A stretch of 64,000 nucleotides of DNA, from the NCBI RefSeq assembly GCF_009908265.2, contig NZ_JAAATX020000010.1, positions 150,292 through 214,291 on the forward strand, read 5' to 3'. The notes below the pieces were generated by a model that made no database searches, was not told the origin of the DNA, and saw nothing but the letters and a program-made list of their open reading frames with translations. This DNA is from Paragemmobacter amnigenus (GTDB taxonomy: Bacteria; Pseudomonadota; Alphaproteobacteria; Rhodobacterales; Rhodobacteraceae). This document shows, in pieces, positions 16,515 through 24,264 of the stretch (positions are counted from its first letter, which is position 1; each line of letters starts with the position of its first letter). Made by a program: the position numbers and the translations under genes.

Positions 16515-18559
16515 TCCGCGCGCGGGGCATCCTAGCGCTGGCGGCGGGGCTGTGGCTGGCCGCCATCGGGCGGGATGCGTTCGACGGCTGGGTGGCGGTG
16601 ACGGTGTTGCCGCCGCTGGTCCCCGAAACCTCGGTTCTAGTGGAGGATCGGGACGGGCGGCTGCTGCGGGCCTATACGGTGGCGGACGGGCGGTGGCGGC
16701 TGGCGCTGTCGCCCGGGCAGGTGGACCAGATATTCGTGGACATGCTGGTCGCCTATGAGGACGGGCGGTTCCGCGACCACGCGGGCGTGGACGGGCGCGC
16801 GCTGGTGCGGGCGGGGGCGCAGGCGGTGCGGAACGGGGGCATCGTGTCGGGCGGGTCGACGCTGACGATGCAGGTGGCGCGACTGCTGGAGGAAAGCGGG
16901 ACGGGGCGGCTGTCGGGCAAGCTGCGGCAGATGCGGGTGGCGCTGGCGCTGGAACGGCGTCTTACGAAGGGGCAGATCCTGTCGCTCTATCTGCAACTGG
17001 CGCCCTATGGCGGGAATATCGAGGGGTTGCGGGCGGCGTCGCTGGCCTATTTCGGGAAGGAACCCGCGCGGCTGACACCGGCCGAGGCGGCGCTGCTGGT
17101 GGCCATTCCGCAAAGCCCCGAAAGCCGCAGGCCGGACCGCCACCCGGACGCGGCGGCAGATGCGCGCGACCGCGTGCTGGCGCGGGCGGTGGCCAAGGGC
17201 ATCCTGCCCGCCGATCAGGCCGCGGCCGCGCGGCGCGAGACGGTGCCGGTGGCGCGTCGCCCCGTGCCCGCCATCGCGCCGCATCTGGCCGACCGTGCGC
17301 GAGTGGCGGATCCTGCGGCGCAGGTGATCCGGCTGACGGTGGATCGCGGGGTGCAGGTCGCGCTGGAGCGGCTGGCCGCCGAGACGGTGCAGCATCAGGG
17401 CGAGCGGTTGCAGGTCGCCATCGTGGTGGCGGATCATGCGACGGGGGAAATCCTTGCCTCGGTCGGGTCGGCGGCGTTCCGGGCGGATGCGCGGCAGGGG
17501 TTCGTGGACATGACGCAGGCGCTGCGGTCGCCGGGGTCGACGCTGAAGCCACTGGTCTATGCGCTGGCCTTTGACGAGGGGCTGGCCCATCCCGAGACGA
17601 TGATCGAGGACCGCCCGCGCCGGTTCGGCACCTATGCGCCGCAGAATTTCGACCGGCAGTATCGCGGCACGGTGCGGGTGCGGCAGGCGTTGCAGATGTC
17701 GCTGAACCTTCCTGTGGTGGAACTGACCGAGGCGATGGGTCCGGCGCGGCTGCTGGTGGCGATGGACAGGGCGGGGATGGGGTATCGGCTGCCGCCGGGG
17801 CAACCCGGGCTGGCCATCGCGCTGGGCGGGATCGGGGTGAGCCTGCAGGACATGGTGCAGCTTTACGCGGGCCTTGCGCGGGGCGGGGTGGCGCTGCCGC
17901 TGCGCTGGCGCATGGAGGGGGAAAGTGCACAGGGCGGCGGCGCGCGTGTGGTGTCGCGCGCGGCGGCGTGGCAGGTGGGCGATATCCTTGCCGGACTGGC
18001 CCCGCCGCCGGGCGCGCCGGAGAACCGTCTGGCCTACAAGACAGGGACGAGTTACGGGCACCGTGACGCGTGGGCGATCGGGTTCGACGGGCGGCATGTG
18101 GTGGGCGTGTGGCTGGGGCGGGCAGACGGCACGCCGGTTCCGGGGGCCTTCGGGGCCGAGGTGGCCGCGCCCGTTCTGTTTCAGGCCTTTGCGCGGGTGA
18201 AACCCGCGCTGGTGCCGCAGCCCCCTGCCCCGCCCGAAACGCTGCTGGTGGCCAATGCCCGCTTGCCCCAGCCCCTGCAACGGTTCCGTTCGCGAACGGC
18301 GGCCTTTGACGGTGCCCAGAACGCGCCAGTCGTGGCCTTTCCTCCAGACGGGGCCGAGGTTGAGCGGCTTCCCGAAGGGGTGATGGTGCGCGTCGAGGGG
18401 GGGAAGGCCCCCTTTACATGGCTGGCGGACGGGATGCCGGTGCTGACGGGCGAAAGACGGAGCGAGGTCATACTGCCCATTCTCGAGGCAGGATTTCTGT
18501 CCTTGTCTGTTATTGATGCAGAGGGAAGATCGGCCAGAACCGAGATCAGGCTGCGGTGA
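16511..18559 (+). CDS. pbpC: Penicillin-binding protein 1C (glycosyltransferase-transpeptidase)
   Basis: Class A penicillin-binding protein of 682 residues. An N-terminal anchor (ILALAAGLWLAAIG) precedes the glycosyltransferase domain, with catalytic Glu83 in AYEDGRFRDHAGVDG and the GGSTLTMQVARLLEESG motif. The transpeptidase has STLK (Ser343-Lys346 in RSPGSTLKPLVYALA), SLN in QMSLNLPVVEL, and KTGT starting at Lys510 (YKTGTSYGHRDAWAIG). The end (about 600-682) matches the BiPBP_C extension found in PbpC, with VAFPPDGAEVERLPEGVMV. It begins inside the stop of the macroglobulin gene, so the two are translationally coupled. It polymerises and cross-links peptidoglycan at the inner membrane. Confidence 0.95.
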   Translation: MIRARGILALAAGLWLAAIGRDAFDGWVAVTVLPPLVPETSVLVEDRDGRLLRAYTVADGRWRLALSPGQVDQIFVDMLVAYEDGRFRDHAGVDGRALVRAGAQAVRNGGIVSGGSTLTMQVARLLEESGTGRLSGKLRQMRVALALERRLTKGQILSLYLQLAPYGGNIEGLRAASLAYFGKEPARLTPAEAALLVAIPQSPESRRPDRHPDAAADARDRVLARAVAKGILPADQAAAARRETVPVARRPVPAIAPHLADRARVADPAAQVIRLTVDRGVQVALERLAAETVQHQGERLQVAIVVADHATGEILASVGSAAFRADARQGFVDMTQALRSPGSTLKPLVYALAFDEGLAHPETMIEDRPRRFGTYAPQNFDRQYRGTVRVRQALQMSLNLPVVELTEAMGPARLLVAMDRAGMGYRLPPGQPGLAIALGGIGVSLQDMVQLYAGLARGGVALPLRWRMEGESAQGGGARVVSRAAAWQVGDILAGLAPPPGAPENRLAYKTGTSYGHRDAWAIGFDGRHVVGVWLGRADGTPVPGAFGAEVAAPVLFQAFARVKPALVPQPPAPPETLLVANARLPQPLQRFRSRTAAFDGAQNAPVVAFPPDGAEVERLPEGVMVRVEGGKAPFTWLADGMPVLTGERRSEVILPILEAGFLSLSVIDAEGRSARTEIRLR

Positions 18560-18588
18560 ATGCGGGTTCGCGCCATTTTTTAACCGAA

Positions 18589-18628
18589 AGTATGTATTTT
18601 GACATACTAATATTAATAAATTTATACT
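18589..18628 (+). promoter_or_regulatory. Strong sigma-70-like promoter with operator palindrome ahead of the LuxR regulator
   Basis: The perfect inverted repeat AGTATGT-N6-ACATACT (18589-18608) overlaps a TTGACA -35 box (18599-18604). TATACT at 18623-18628 lies 18 bases downstream. This is the most A/T-rich stretch in the window. An operator over the -35 suggests repression, perhaps autoregulation. A 10-bp palindrome TTGACGTCAA and a second TTGACA follow about 80-100 bases downstream. Confidence 0.6.
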
Positions 18629-18778
18629 TTTTTATGTTAGCTATCCTTCTGAGAAATGCGGCCAGAACTTCGTCGATTGACGTCAACATGTATTGACACA
18701 AATCTTTACCAAACGGTCACAGCTGCATTTTGCGGTGGCCTAGGGTGTGTGTCCGGGGACCGAAAAAGCGTGGAACAG

Positions 18779-19420
18779 ATGAATAGTGGCGCAGGGAATG
18801 CGGGCAAGACACGCCTGCTTCTTGCAGATGATCATGAAATGCTTTTGGAAATGTTCGCCATCTATCTGCGGACGAACCACGATTTCGAGGTGGTGACGGC
18901 CCGCAGTTTCGACGAGGCGGTCGAACGGATCGAGGCAGAGGGTCCGTTCGACGTCGCGCTGCTGGACTGGAACATGCCCGGCATGCATGGCGTGGCAGGG
19001 CTGAAGCGGGCGCTGCAGTTGCAGGGCGGGCGGCCCGTCGGGATCATCACCGGCGAGGCGCTGCCCAAGGTGATCGACGAAACGGTGGCCGCGGGCGCGG
19101 CGGGGATCGTCCTGAAATCGTCGGGTGTGCGGTCGCTGGTCAATGCGCTGAACCTGATCCTGTCGGGCGAGCGCTATCTGCCCTTCGATCTGGTGATGCG
19201 GCGGGCGGACCCGAACGAAGAGTCGAACGACACCCTGACCAAGCGCGAGATGCTGATCCTTGTCGAGATTGCGAAAGGCAAGAGAAACAAGGAGATATGC
19301 GCCGATCTGCGGCTGGCGCTGCCGACGGTGAAGATGCATGTGTCGTCGCTCTGCCGGAAGCTGGGCGCGAAGAACCGGCTGCATGCGACGGTCATCGCGC
19401 GCGACCTTGGCCTGATCTAG
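18779..19420 (+). CDS. LuxR/NarL-family response regulator (paralogue of the one at 38.7 kb)
   Basis: A 213-residue two-domain transcription factor. The receiver has acidic pocket LLLADDHE, phospho-acceptor Asp63 in ALLDWNMPGMHG, and the switch Lys in GIVLKSSGVRSL. The C-terminal LuxR helix-turn-helix is LTKREMLILVEIAKGKRNKE followed by LRLALPTVKMHVSSLCRKLG. It ends in the same RDLGLI tail as the 38.7-kb paralogue, and the two share most receiver motifs. The start at 18779 is supported by GGAACAG; an in-frame GTG at 18770 with GGGGA upstream is possible. No kinase is adjacent. A long A/T-rich leader with a promoter and palindrome precedes it. Confidence 0.92.
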   Translation: MNSGAGNAGKTRLLLADDHEMLLEMFAIYLRTNHDFEVVTARSFDEAVERIEAEGPFDVALLDWNMPGMHGVAGLKRALQLQGGRPVGIITGEALPKVIDETVAAGAAGIVLKSSGVRSLVNALNLILSGERYLPFDLVMRRADPNEESNDTLTKREMLILVEIAKGKRNKEICADLRLALPTVKMHVSSLCRKLGAKNRLHATVIARDLGLI

Positions 19421-19447
19421 GGCGGTCGCGCGCGGCCCTTGCGCCCG

Positions 19448-19924
19448 CTAGTTCCGCAGCGCCACTGGCACCATCGCGGCCGCTGCCGACATGCGGAAAA
19501 GGTTGCGGTCGTCGGCGCGGGGATAATAGAGCTCGCCCTCCAGAATGCTGGCGATCGCGGCAAGGATGTCGGCGAAGGGTTGCGATTTCAGGATCACGCC
19601 TGCCGCGCCGCTGGCAAAAAGGGTGGACTGGCGCAGATCGACCGTGCCCGCGGTCAGGATGGCGACACGGCCGGTGCGGTTGTCGCGCACGACGGTTTCC
19701 ACCGAGGCGGCCCCGTCCATCCCCGGCATGTCGAGGTCGAGCAGGACGAGGTCATATCCCCCCTGCGCGTGGATCGCCGCGCGGGCATCGAGCAGCGTCT
19801 CGACGACGGCGACGCGGTATTCGCCCGAGGCTTCGAGGATGTGACACATGGCTTCGGCGACGAGGCTGTGGTCATCGGCGATCAGCACGGTAATCGGCTT
19901 GGCGGTATCTTTATCGGTCAACAT
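19448..19924 (-). CDS. Receiver-only response regulator related to LuxR-type receivers, without a DNA-binding domain
   Basis: A 158-residue protein holding one complete receiver: ITVLIADDHSLVAEAMCHIL, acceptor Asp63 in LLDLDMPGMDG, the Thr in ILTAGT, and the switch Lys in GVILKSQPFADILAAI. After the last receiver helix it ends with a short tail (FRMSAAAAMVPVALRN), where LuxR relatives would have a helix-turn-helix. The receiver resembles those of the two LuxR regulators in this window. It could be a phosphate sink, a shuttle in a relay, or a gene that lost its output domain. It converges with the LuxR regulator, with 27 bases between stops. The start at 19924 has AAGGGAA upstream. Confidence 0.85.
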   Translation of the reverse strand: MLTDKDTAKPITVLIADDHSLVAEAMCHILEASGEYRVAVVETLLDARAAIHAQGGYDLVLLDLDMPGMDGAASVETVVRDNRTGRVAILTAGTVDLRQSTLFASGAAGVILKSQPFADILAAIASILEGELYYPRADDRNLFRMSAAAAMVPVALRN

Positions 19925-19945
19925 ACGCGTAAATTCCCTTTGACG

Positions 19946-19971
19946 CTTGCAGGCAAGTTGGTCCCTGCAAG
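19946..19971 (-). promoter_or_regulatory. Inverted repeat just upstream of the receiver-only gene
   Basis: CTTGCAGG-N10-CCTGCAAG, a perfect 8-bp inverted repeat, lies 22 bases before the start codon. It could be an operator or an mRNA hairpin near the ribosome site. Confidence 0.4.
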
Positions 19972-20111
19972 GCATCTTGGCGCAGGCACGTGCAATTTCA
20001 TGGATTTTTATAGCGCCATTTCGAATCCTAAGTTTACCGGCAGCCATTTGGTCTGTCTTTACTTGTTCCAAAGTCTGCACATGCACACATGCGCTGCATC
20101 TTAAGCGTGTT

Positions 20112-21272
20112 TCAGACCCGCTCGATCGCGAGGGCAATGCCCTGTCCGCCGCCGATGCACATGGTCAAAAGGGCGGTGCCCTGCCCTGTCCGCTCCAGCG
20201 TGTGCAGGGCCTTGGTGGCGAGAATCGCCCCCGTCGCGCCGACGGGATGGCCCAGCGCGATGGCCCCGCCCGTGGGGTTCACCCGCGCCGGATCGAGGTC
20301 CAGCGCACGGGTCACCGCGATGGCCTGTGCCGCGAAGGCCTCGTTCGACTCGACGAGGTCGAAGTCCTGCGGGCGCATGCCGAGACGGGCGCAGAGCGCC
20401 TGCGTGGCGGGGACGGGGCCAAGACCCATGACACGGGGCGCCACGCCCGCAACGGCGTAGCCCATGATGCGGGCACGGGCCCCGTCGCGGCGGCCACGGC
20501 ACAGGACCAGCGCCGCCGCGCCGTCATTGATGCCGCTGGCATTGCCGGCGGTGACGGTGCCGTCGTTGCGGAAAGCGGGTCTGAGGGCGGCCAGAGCACC
20601 GGCGGTGGTGGCCTTTGGGTGTTCGTCACGGTCGACGGTGACGGGGCCCTTGCGGCCCGCCACTGTCACCGGCGCGATCTCGGCGGCGAACCAGCCCTGC
20701 GCGATGGCATGGGCGGCGCGGCGCTGGCTTTCCAGCGCGAAGGCATCCTGATCGGCGCGGCTGATGGCGTGGTCCTGCGCGACATTCTCGGCCGTGATGC
20801 CCATATGGCCGGTGCCGAAGGGGCAGGTCAGCGCGCCGGTCATCATGTCGGTGGCGCGCATGTCGCCCATCTTCTGACCGAAGCGGGCGGAGGGCAGAAT
20901 GTGGGGTGCGCGCGACATGCACTCTGCCCCGCCGACAAGTGCGGTGTCGGCCTCTCCCAGCAAGAGCGCCTGCGCGCCCGAGGCGATGGCCTGAAGCCCC
21001 GAACCGCAGAGGCGGTTGACGTTCATCGCGGGGGCGGTTTCCGGCACGCCCGCCTGCAGGGCGGCAACGCGCGAGAGATACATGTCGCGCGGTTCGGTAT
21101 TGATCACATGGCCCATGACGGTTGTCCCGATCGCAGAGGGAGCGAGCCCCGCACGGTCGATGGCGGCGCGGGCAGCGGCGGTGGCCAGATCGACCGGCGC
21201 GACCGTGGCAAGCGATCCGCCGAAAGTGCCGATGGCCGTGCGTGCGGCGGAGAGGATGAAGATGTCGGTCAT
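20112..21272 (-). CDS. Acetyl-CoA acetyltransferase (thiolase)
   Basis: A 386-residue class II thiolase that condenses two acetyl-CoA to acetoacetyl-CoA or cleaves 3-ketoacyl-CoA. The nucleophilic Cys89 lies in NVNRLCGSGLQAIASG. The C-terminal motifs are NPTGGAIALGHPVGATGA (catalytic His) and LLTMCIGGGQGIAL (second Cys). ESNEAFAAQA is also conserved. Length fits the family (390-400). No phaB or other polyhydroxyalkanoate gene is adjacent, so whether it serves PHB synthesis or fatty-acid/ketone degradation is open. It is divergent from an MFS exporter gene. Confidence 0.93.
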   Translation of the reverse strand: MTDIFILSAARTAIGTFGGSLATVAPVDLATAAARAAIDRAGLAPSAIGTTVMGHVINTEPRDMYLSRVAALQAGVPETAPAMNVNRLCGSGLQAIASGAQALLLGEADTALVGGAECMSRAPHILPSARFGQKMGDMRATDMMTGALTCPFGTGHMGITAENVAQDHAISRADQDAFALESQRRAAHAIAQGWFAAEIAPVTVAGRKGPVTVDRDEHPKATTAGALAALRPAFRNDGTVTAGNASGINDGAAALVLCRGRRDGARARIMGYAVAGVAPRVMGLGPVPATQALCARLGMRPQDFDLVESNEAFAAQAIAVTRALDLDPARVNPTGGAIALGHPVGATGAILATKALHTLERTGQGTALLTMCIGGGQGIALAIERV

Positions 21273-21442
21273 GGTGCCCCCCTGTTTACGGTCAGGATGA
21301 CATGGCGCGCAGCATCGCGCAGCGGTGACGTGGCGTCGGTGGTGCCCGCGTGACGGGCAGGGGTTGCCGTGTCGCGGGCGCGATTGACAGTCGCTGCGGG
21401 GCGGGGGAAACCCGCAGGCAGTCCGTGACCGAAGGTGGCCCG

Positions 21443-22561
21443 TTGAACGCCCTGATCCGCACCCATGCCGCGCTGCTTTTTGCCGGCATCACCACCTTTG
21501 CCCTGATGGGGGCGGGTCAATCGCTTTATGGTCCGGCGCTGCCGGCCTTTGCGCGGGCCTTCGACCTGACGGTGGCGCAGGCGGGGTGGCTGGTGTCGGC
21601 GCTGTGGATCGGGTCGGCGACGGGCGTGGCGCTGATGTTCTTCCGCGGCCGCCATGTCACGCCGCGCCATGCGCTGGGGGTGATGGTGATCGGGTCCGGC
21701 ATCATCGCCTCGGGCATCGGGTGGTGGCCGACGCTGGCGGGGTCGGTGATCTTTGGCACGGGCTATGGCATCTCGACCGTGGTGTTCAATCCGCGCGTGC
21801 TGAAGGCCTTTGGCGTGAAGGGGCCGTCGATGGTCAGCCTGCTGAACGCGATGTTCGCGGTGGGGGCGATCCTTGCGCCGCTGGGTTTTGTCGCCATCGG
21901 GTCGGACCCGCGGCTGGCCTTTGGCGTGGTGTCGGGGTTGTGCGCGCTGGTCTGGCTGGCCGCCGGAACGACGGAACGGGCCGCGACGGCAGAGGCGGCG
22001 GGGGCATCGAAACCCTATCGCTTCCGCGCGGGGCTTTTGTGTTTCGGCGTGGTCTGCATCGGGGTGGAGGCCTGTCTGATCGGGCTGGGGCCGACCGCTC
22101 TCATCCGTGCGGGCGCGAGCGAGGAGACGGCGGCGCGGGCGCTGTCCGGGTTCTTCGTGGCCTTTCTGATTGCGCGGTCGGCGCTGGTCTTCATGGCGCA
22201 TCTGGTGCCGGCCTTTACCATCTATGCCTTTGCCATGTGCGGGGCGGCCCTTTGTGCGGCGGGGGCGGCGCTGTTTCCGGCGGTACCCTTCTTCATCGCG
22301 ATGGGGGCTTTTGCGGGGCTGTTCTTCCCGGGTTTCTTCGTCACCGCCTCGCGGTTGATGGGGGATGATCCGCGCGTGACGCCCACGATCATCGCGGCGG
22401 GGCTGGTGGGGGGGATTTCGTCCCCCGTGCTGCTGGGTGCGCTGGTGGAAGGCATGGGCGAGCGCGGCTTTTTCCAGATCGTTGCCGCCATGACGCTGGC
22501 CACGGCGGCGGGTGCGCTGCTGCGCCTGCGGCGGATCAATGACGAGGCGCTGCGCGGCTGA
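21443..22561 (+). CDS. MFS transporter (exporter-like), 12 transmembrane segments
   Basis: A 372-residue hydrophobic protein with about 12 membrane helices. It begins NALIRTHAALLFAGITTFAL after a TTG start at 21443, which has GAAGGTGG 6 bases upstream. An in-frame GTG at 21425 is the alternative. The RGRHVTPRHALGVMVIGSG segment between helices 2 and 3 is the usual MFS loop, and GGISSPVLLGALVEGMGERG lies near the end. Substrate unknown. The 170 bases between this gene and the divergent thiolase gene hold both promoters. The stop abuts that of the convergent DUF2585 gene. Confidence 0.8.
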   Translation: MNALIRTHAALLFAGITTFALMGAGQSLYGPALPAFARAFDLTVAQAGWLVSALWIGSATGVALMFFRGRHVTPRHALGVMVIGSGIIASGIGWWPTLAGSVIFGTGYGISTVVFNPRVLKAFGVKGPSMVSLLNAMFAVGAILAPLGFVAIGSDPRLAFGVVSGLCALVWLAAGTTERAATAEAAGASKPYRFRAGLLCFGVVCIGVEACLIGLGPTALIRAGASEETAARALSGFFVAFLIARSALVFMAHLVPAFTIYAFAMCGAALCAAGAALFPAVPFFIAMGAFAGLFFPGFFVTASRLMGDDPRVTPTIIAAGLVGGISSPVLLGALVEGMGERGFFQIVAAMTLATAAGALLRLRRINDEALRG

Positions 22562-23125
22562 TCAGCCGCCCGCCTGCCATGTCTTCACCGCCTCCAGCGG
22601 CCAGAGCAGCATGAGGACATTCAGCGCCAGCCCGTCGCGGATGAGCCATGTGGTCAGCGCCTCGAATCCGAGGATCAGCACCACGGAGAGCCAGACCGGA
22701 AGGACGCGGGCGAAGGCGAAACCCGCGATCATGGCGAGGATGTCGGCCACCGAGTTGATGACGCTGTCACCGTAATAGTCGAGCGAGATGGTGACCGAGC
22801 GGTAGCGTTCGATGACGGCTTCGGAATTCTCGACGATCTCCCACGCGCTTTCGATCAGGGTGGCGATGGTCAGCCGCCACGCCACCGACAGGCGGCGCGC
22901 GACGAGGTGCAGCAGGCCGTAGAAGATCAGACCATGGATGATGTGCGACGGGGTATACCAGTCGGCCAGATGCTGGGAGTTTTCGGAGCTCAGGGTCTGG
23001 CCGTGCCAGAGTTTGACATAGCCGCAGTCGCAGATCGGGACGCGCCCGACATGCCAGAGCCAATAGGCGGTCACGGCGATGATGGCGGCGGTGGCGAGGT
23101 GGGGAAAACGGCTGGCACTGGTCAT
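22562..23125 (-). CDS. DUF2585 (UPF0314) membrane protein
   Basis: A 187-residue inner-membrane protein characteristic of alphaproteobacteria. Landmarks are [20 protein letters not shown] (20 residues), [19 protein letters not shown] and [15 protein letters not shown], with four or five hydrophobic helices. The conserved Cys, His and Glu residues suggest a catalytic or metal-binding membrane enzyme, but no activity is established. The start at 23125 has AAGGAATG upstream. It shares its end point with the MFS gene on the other strand. Confidence 0.85.
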   Translation of the reverse strand: MTSASRFPHLATAAIIAVTAYWLWHVGRVPICDCGYVKLWHGQTLSSENSQHLADWYTPSHIIHGLIFYGLLHLVARRLSVAWRLTIATLIESAWEIVENSEAVIERYRSVTISLDYYGDSVINSVADILAMIAGFAFARVLPVWLSVVLILGFEALTTWLIRDGLALNVLMLLWPLEAVKTWQAGG

Positions 23126-23216
23126 GGGGCATTCCTTGCTGGACAGAGGCAGAAAAACGGAAATCCGGCGGGCTGTCACCCCTTCCCGTCGGGGCGGGGC
23201 GGACTAGTTGCGGGGG

Positions 23217-23426
23217 ATGAGCAAGTACGGACCCACACGCGGCGAACATCTGTTCCGCCTGATCTTCTCGCTGGCCGGGCTGGCCTTCATCGGCGTTCTG
23301 ATCGCCGTGCGGGGCGTGCCCAAGGGGCCGGGTCTGGTGGAGGTGGTGGGGATCGCGGGCGTGTTCTTTGCCGGAACCGTGGTGCTGTCGGCGCGGGCGC
23401 TGTTGCGCGGCAAGGATCAGGGCTGA
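23217..23426 (+). CDS. Small membrane protein with two transmembrane helices (unknown)
   Basis: A 69-residue protein: a polar start (MSKYGPTRGEHLFRLI) followed by two hydrophobic segments (FSLAGLAFIGVLIAV and VEVVGIAGVFFAGTVVLSA) and a short basic tail. I do not recognise the family. The ATG at 23217 lacks a well-spaced Shine-Dalgarno; an in-frame TTG at 23208 is possible. The 3' end overlaps the convergent phosphatase gene by 10 bases. Confidence 0.65.
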   Translation: MSKYGPTRGEHLFRLIFSLAGLAFIGVLIAVRGVPKGPGLVEVVGIAGVFFAGTVVLSARALLRGKDQG

Positions 23427-24151
23427 AGCGGGACGCGGCCGTTATCGGTCAGGTGCCAGACGTCGCGCCCTTCGATCACCACGGCGGTGAGCGGGCCGCC
23501 ATAGGCGGCGGAGCTGTCGATATTCACGCGGTTGCCGTAATGCGTGGCACGGTCGAGCGCGGTATGGCCGTGCAGGACGAGGAAGCCATGGTCGCGCGGA
23601 TCGTCGAGGAACCCCGCGCGGATCCAGACGAGGTCGGTTTCCTGCTGCGCCTCCATCGCGATGCCGGGGCGGATGCCGGCATGGACGAAGACGACCTCGC
23701 CGCGGCGGTGCCATGCGGGGCGGTCCTGCAGGAAGTCGAGATGCGATTGCGGGACGGCCTCGGTGGCCTCGGCATGGACGGGGGCGAGGGGGCGGTCCAT
23801 CGCGTTCTTCACCCCGTAGGAGGCGAGCGTCTCGGCTCCGCCGATGCGGGGGTGGAGCCATGACAGATCGGCGCGCAGACCGGGTTCGGGTTCCTTCGGA
23901 TCGCGCAGGAAGCGGGTGAACATGCGGTCATGGTTGCCCTTGAGGGTCAGCCACTTCTCGCCCCGCGCGGTGCCGTCCATCAGGAATTGCACCACGCCGC
24001 GGCAGTCGGGGCCGCGGTCGACGTAATCGCCCAGATGGATGACGGGCGCGTCATGGTCGCCCGTGGCGCGGCGGTCTGCCGCGATCAGGTCATGGGCGTG
24101 CAGGAGCAGGTCGATATGACCGTGGATGTCGCCAATGGCGTAGCTGCGCAT
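23417..24151 (-). CDS. Metallophosphoesterase, PPP-type serine/threonine protein phosphatase family
   Basis: A 244-residue cytoplasmic phosphatase with the five PPP signatures in order: GDIHGHIDLL at the N-terminus, LGDYVDRGPDCRGVV, LKGNHDRMF, FVHAGIRPG and VLHGHTA. These supply the two-metal centre and the catalytic His. Close families include bacterial PrpA/PrpB-type protein phosphatases and diadenosine tetraphosphatases; sequence alone does not decide between them. It stands alone between the small membrane protein and serA. Confidence 0.9.
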   Translation of the reverse strand: MRSYAIGDIHGHIDLLLHAHDLIAADRRATGDHDAPVIHLGDYVDRGPDCRGVVQFLMDGTARGEKWLTLKGNHDRMFTRFLRDPKEPEPGLRADLSWLHPRIGGAETLASYGVKNAMDRPLAPVHAEATEAVPQSHLDFLQDRPAWHRRGEVVFVHAGIRPGIAMEAQQETDLVWIRAGFLDDPRDHGFLVLHGHTALDRATHYGNRVNIDSSAAYGGPLTAVVIEGRDVWHLTDNGRVPLQP

Positions 24152-24264
24152 CGTGCCTGTCCGTTTGTCCGGTGGAAAGCGCCGGGGGTTTCACACCCCC
24201 GGGCCCCCGTGGGATATTTGAGCGACGGGGAAGGGGCAAGTCGAATTGCCCTTTCCCGCGCAGA

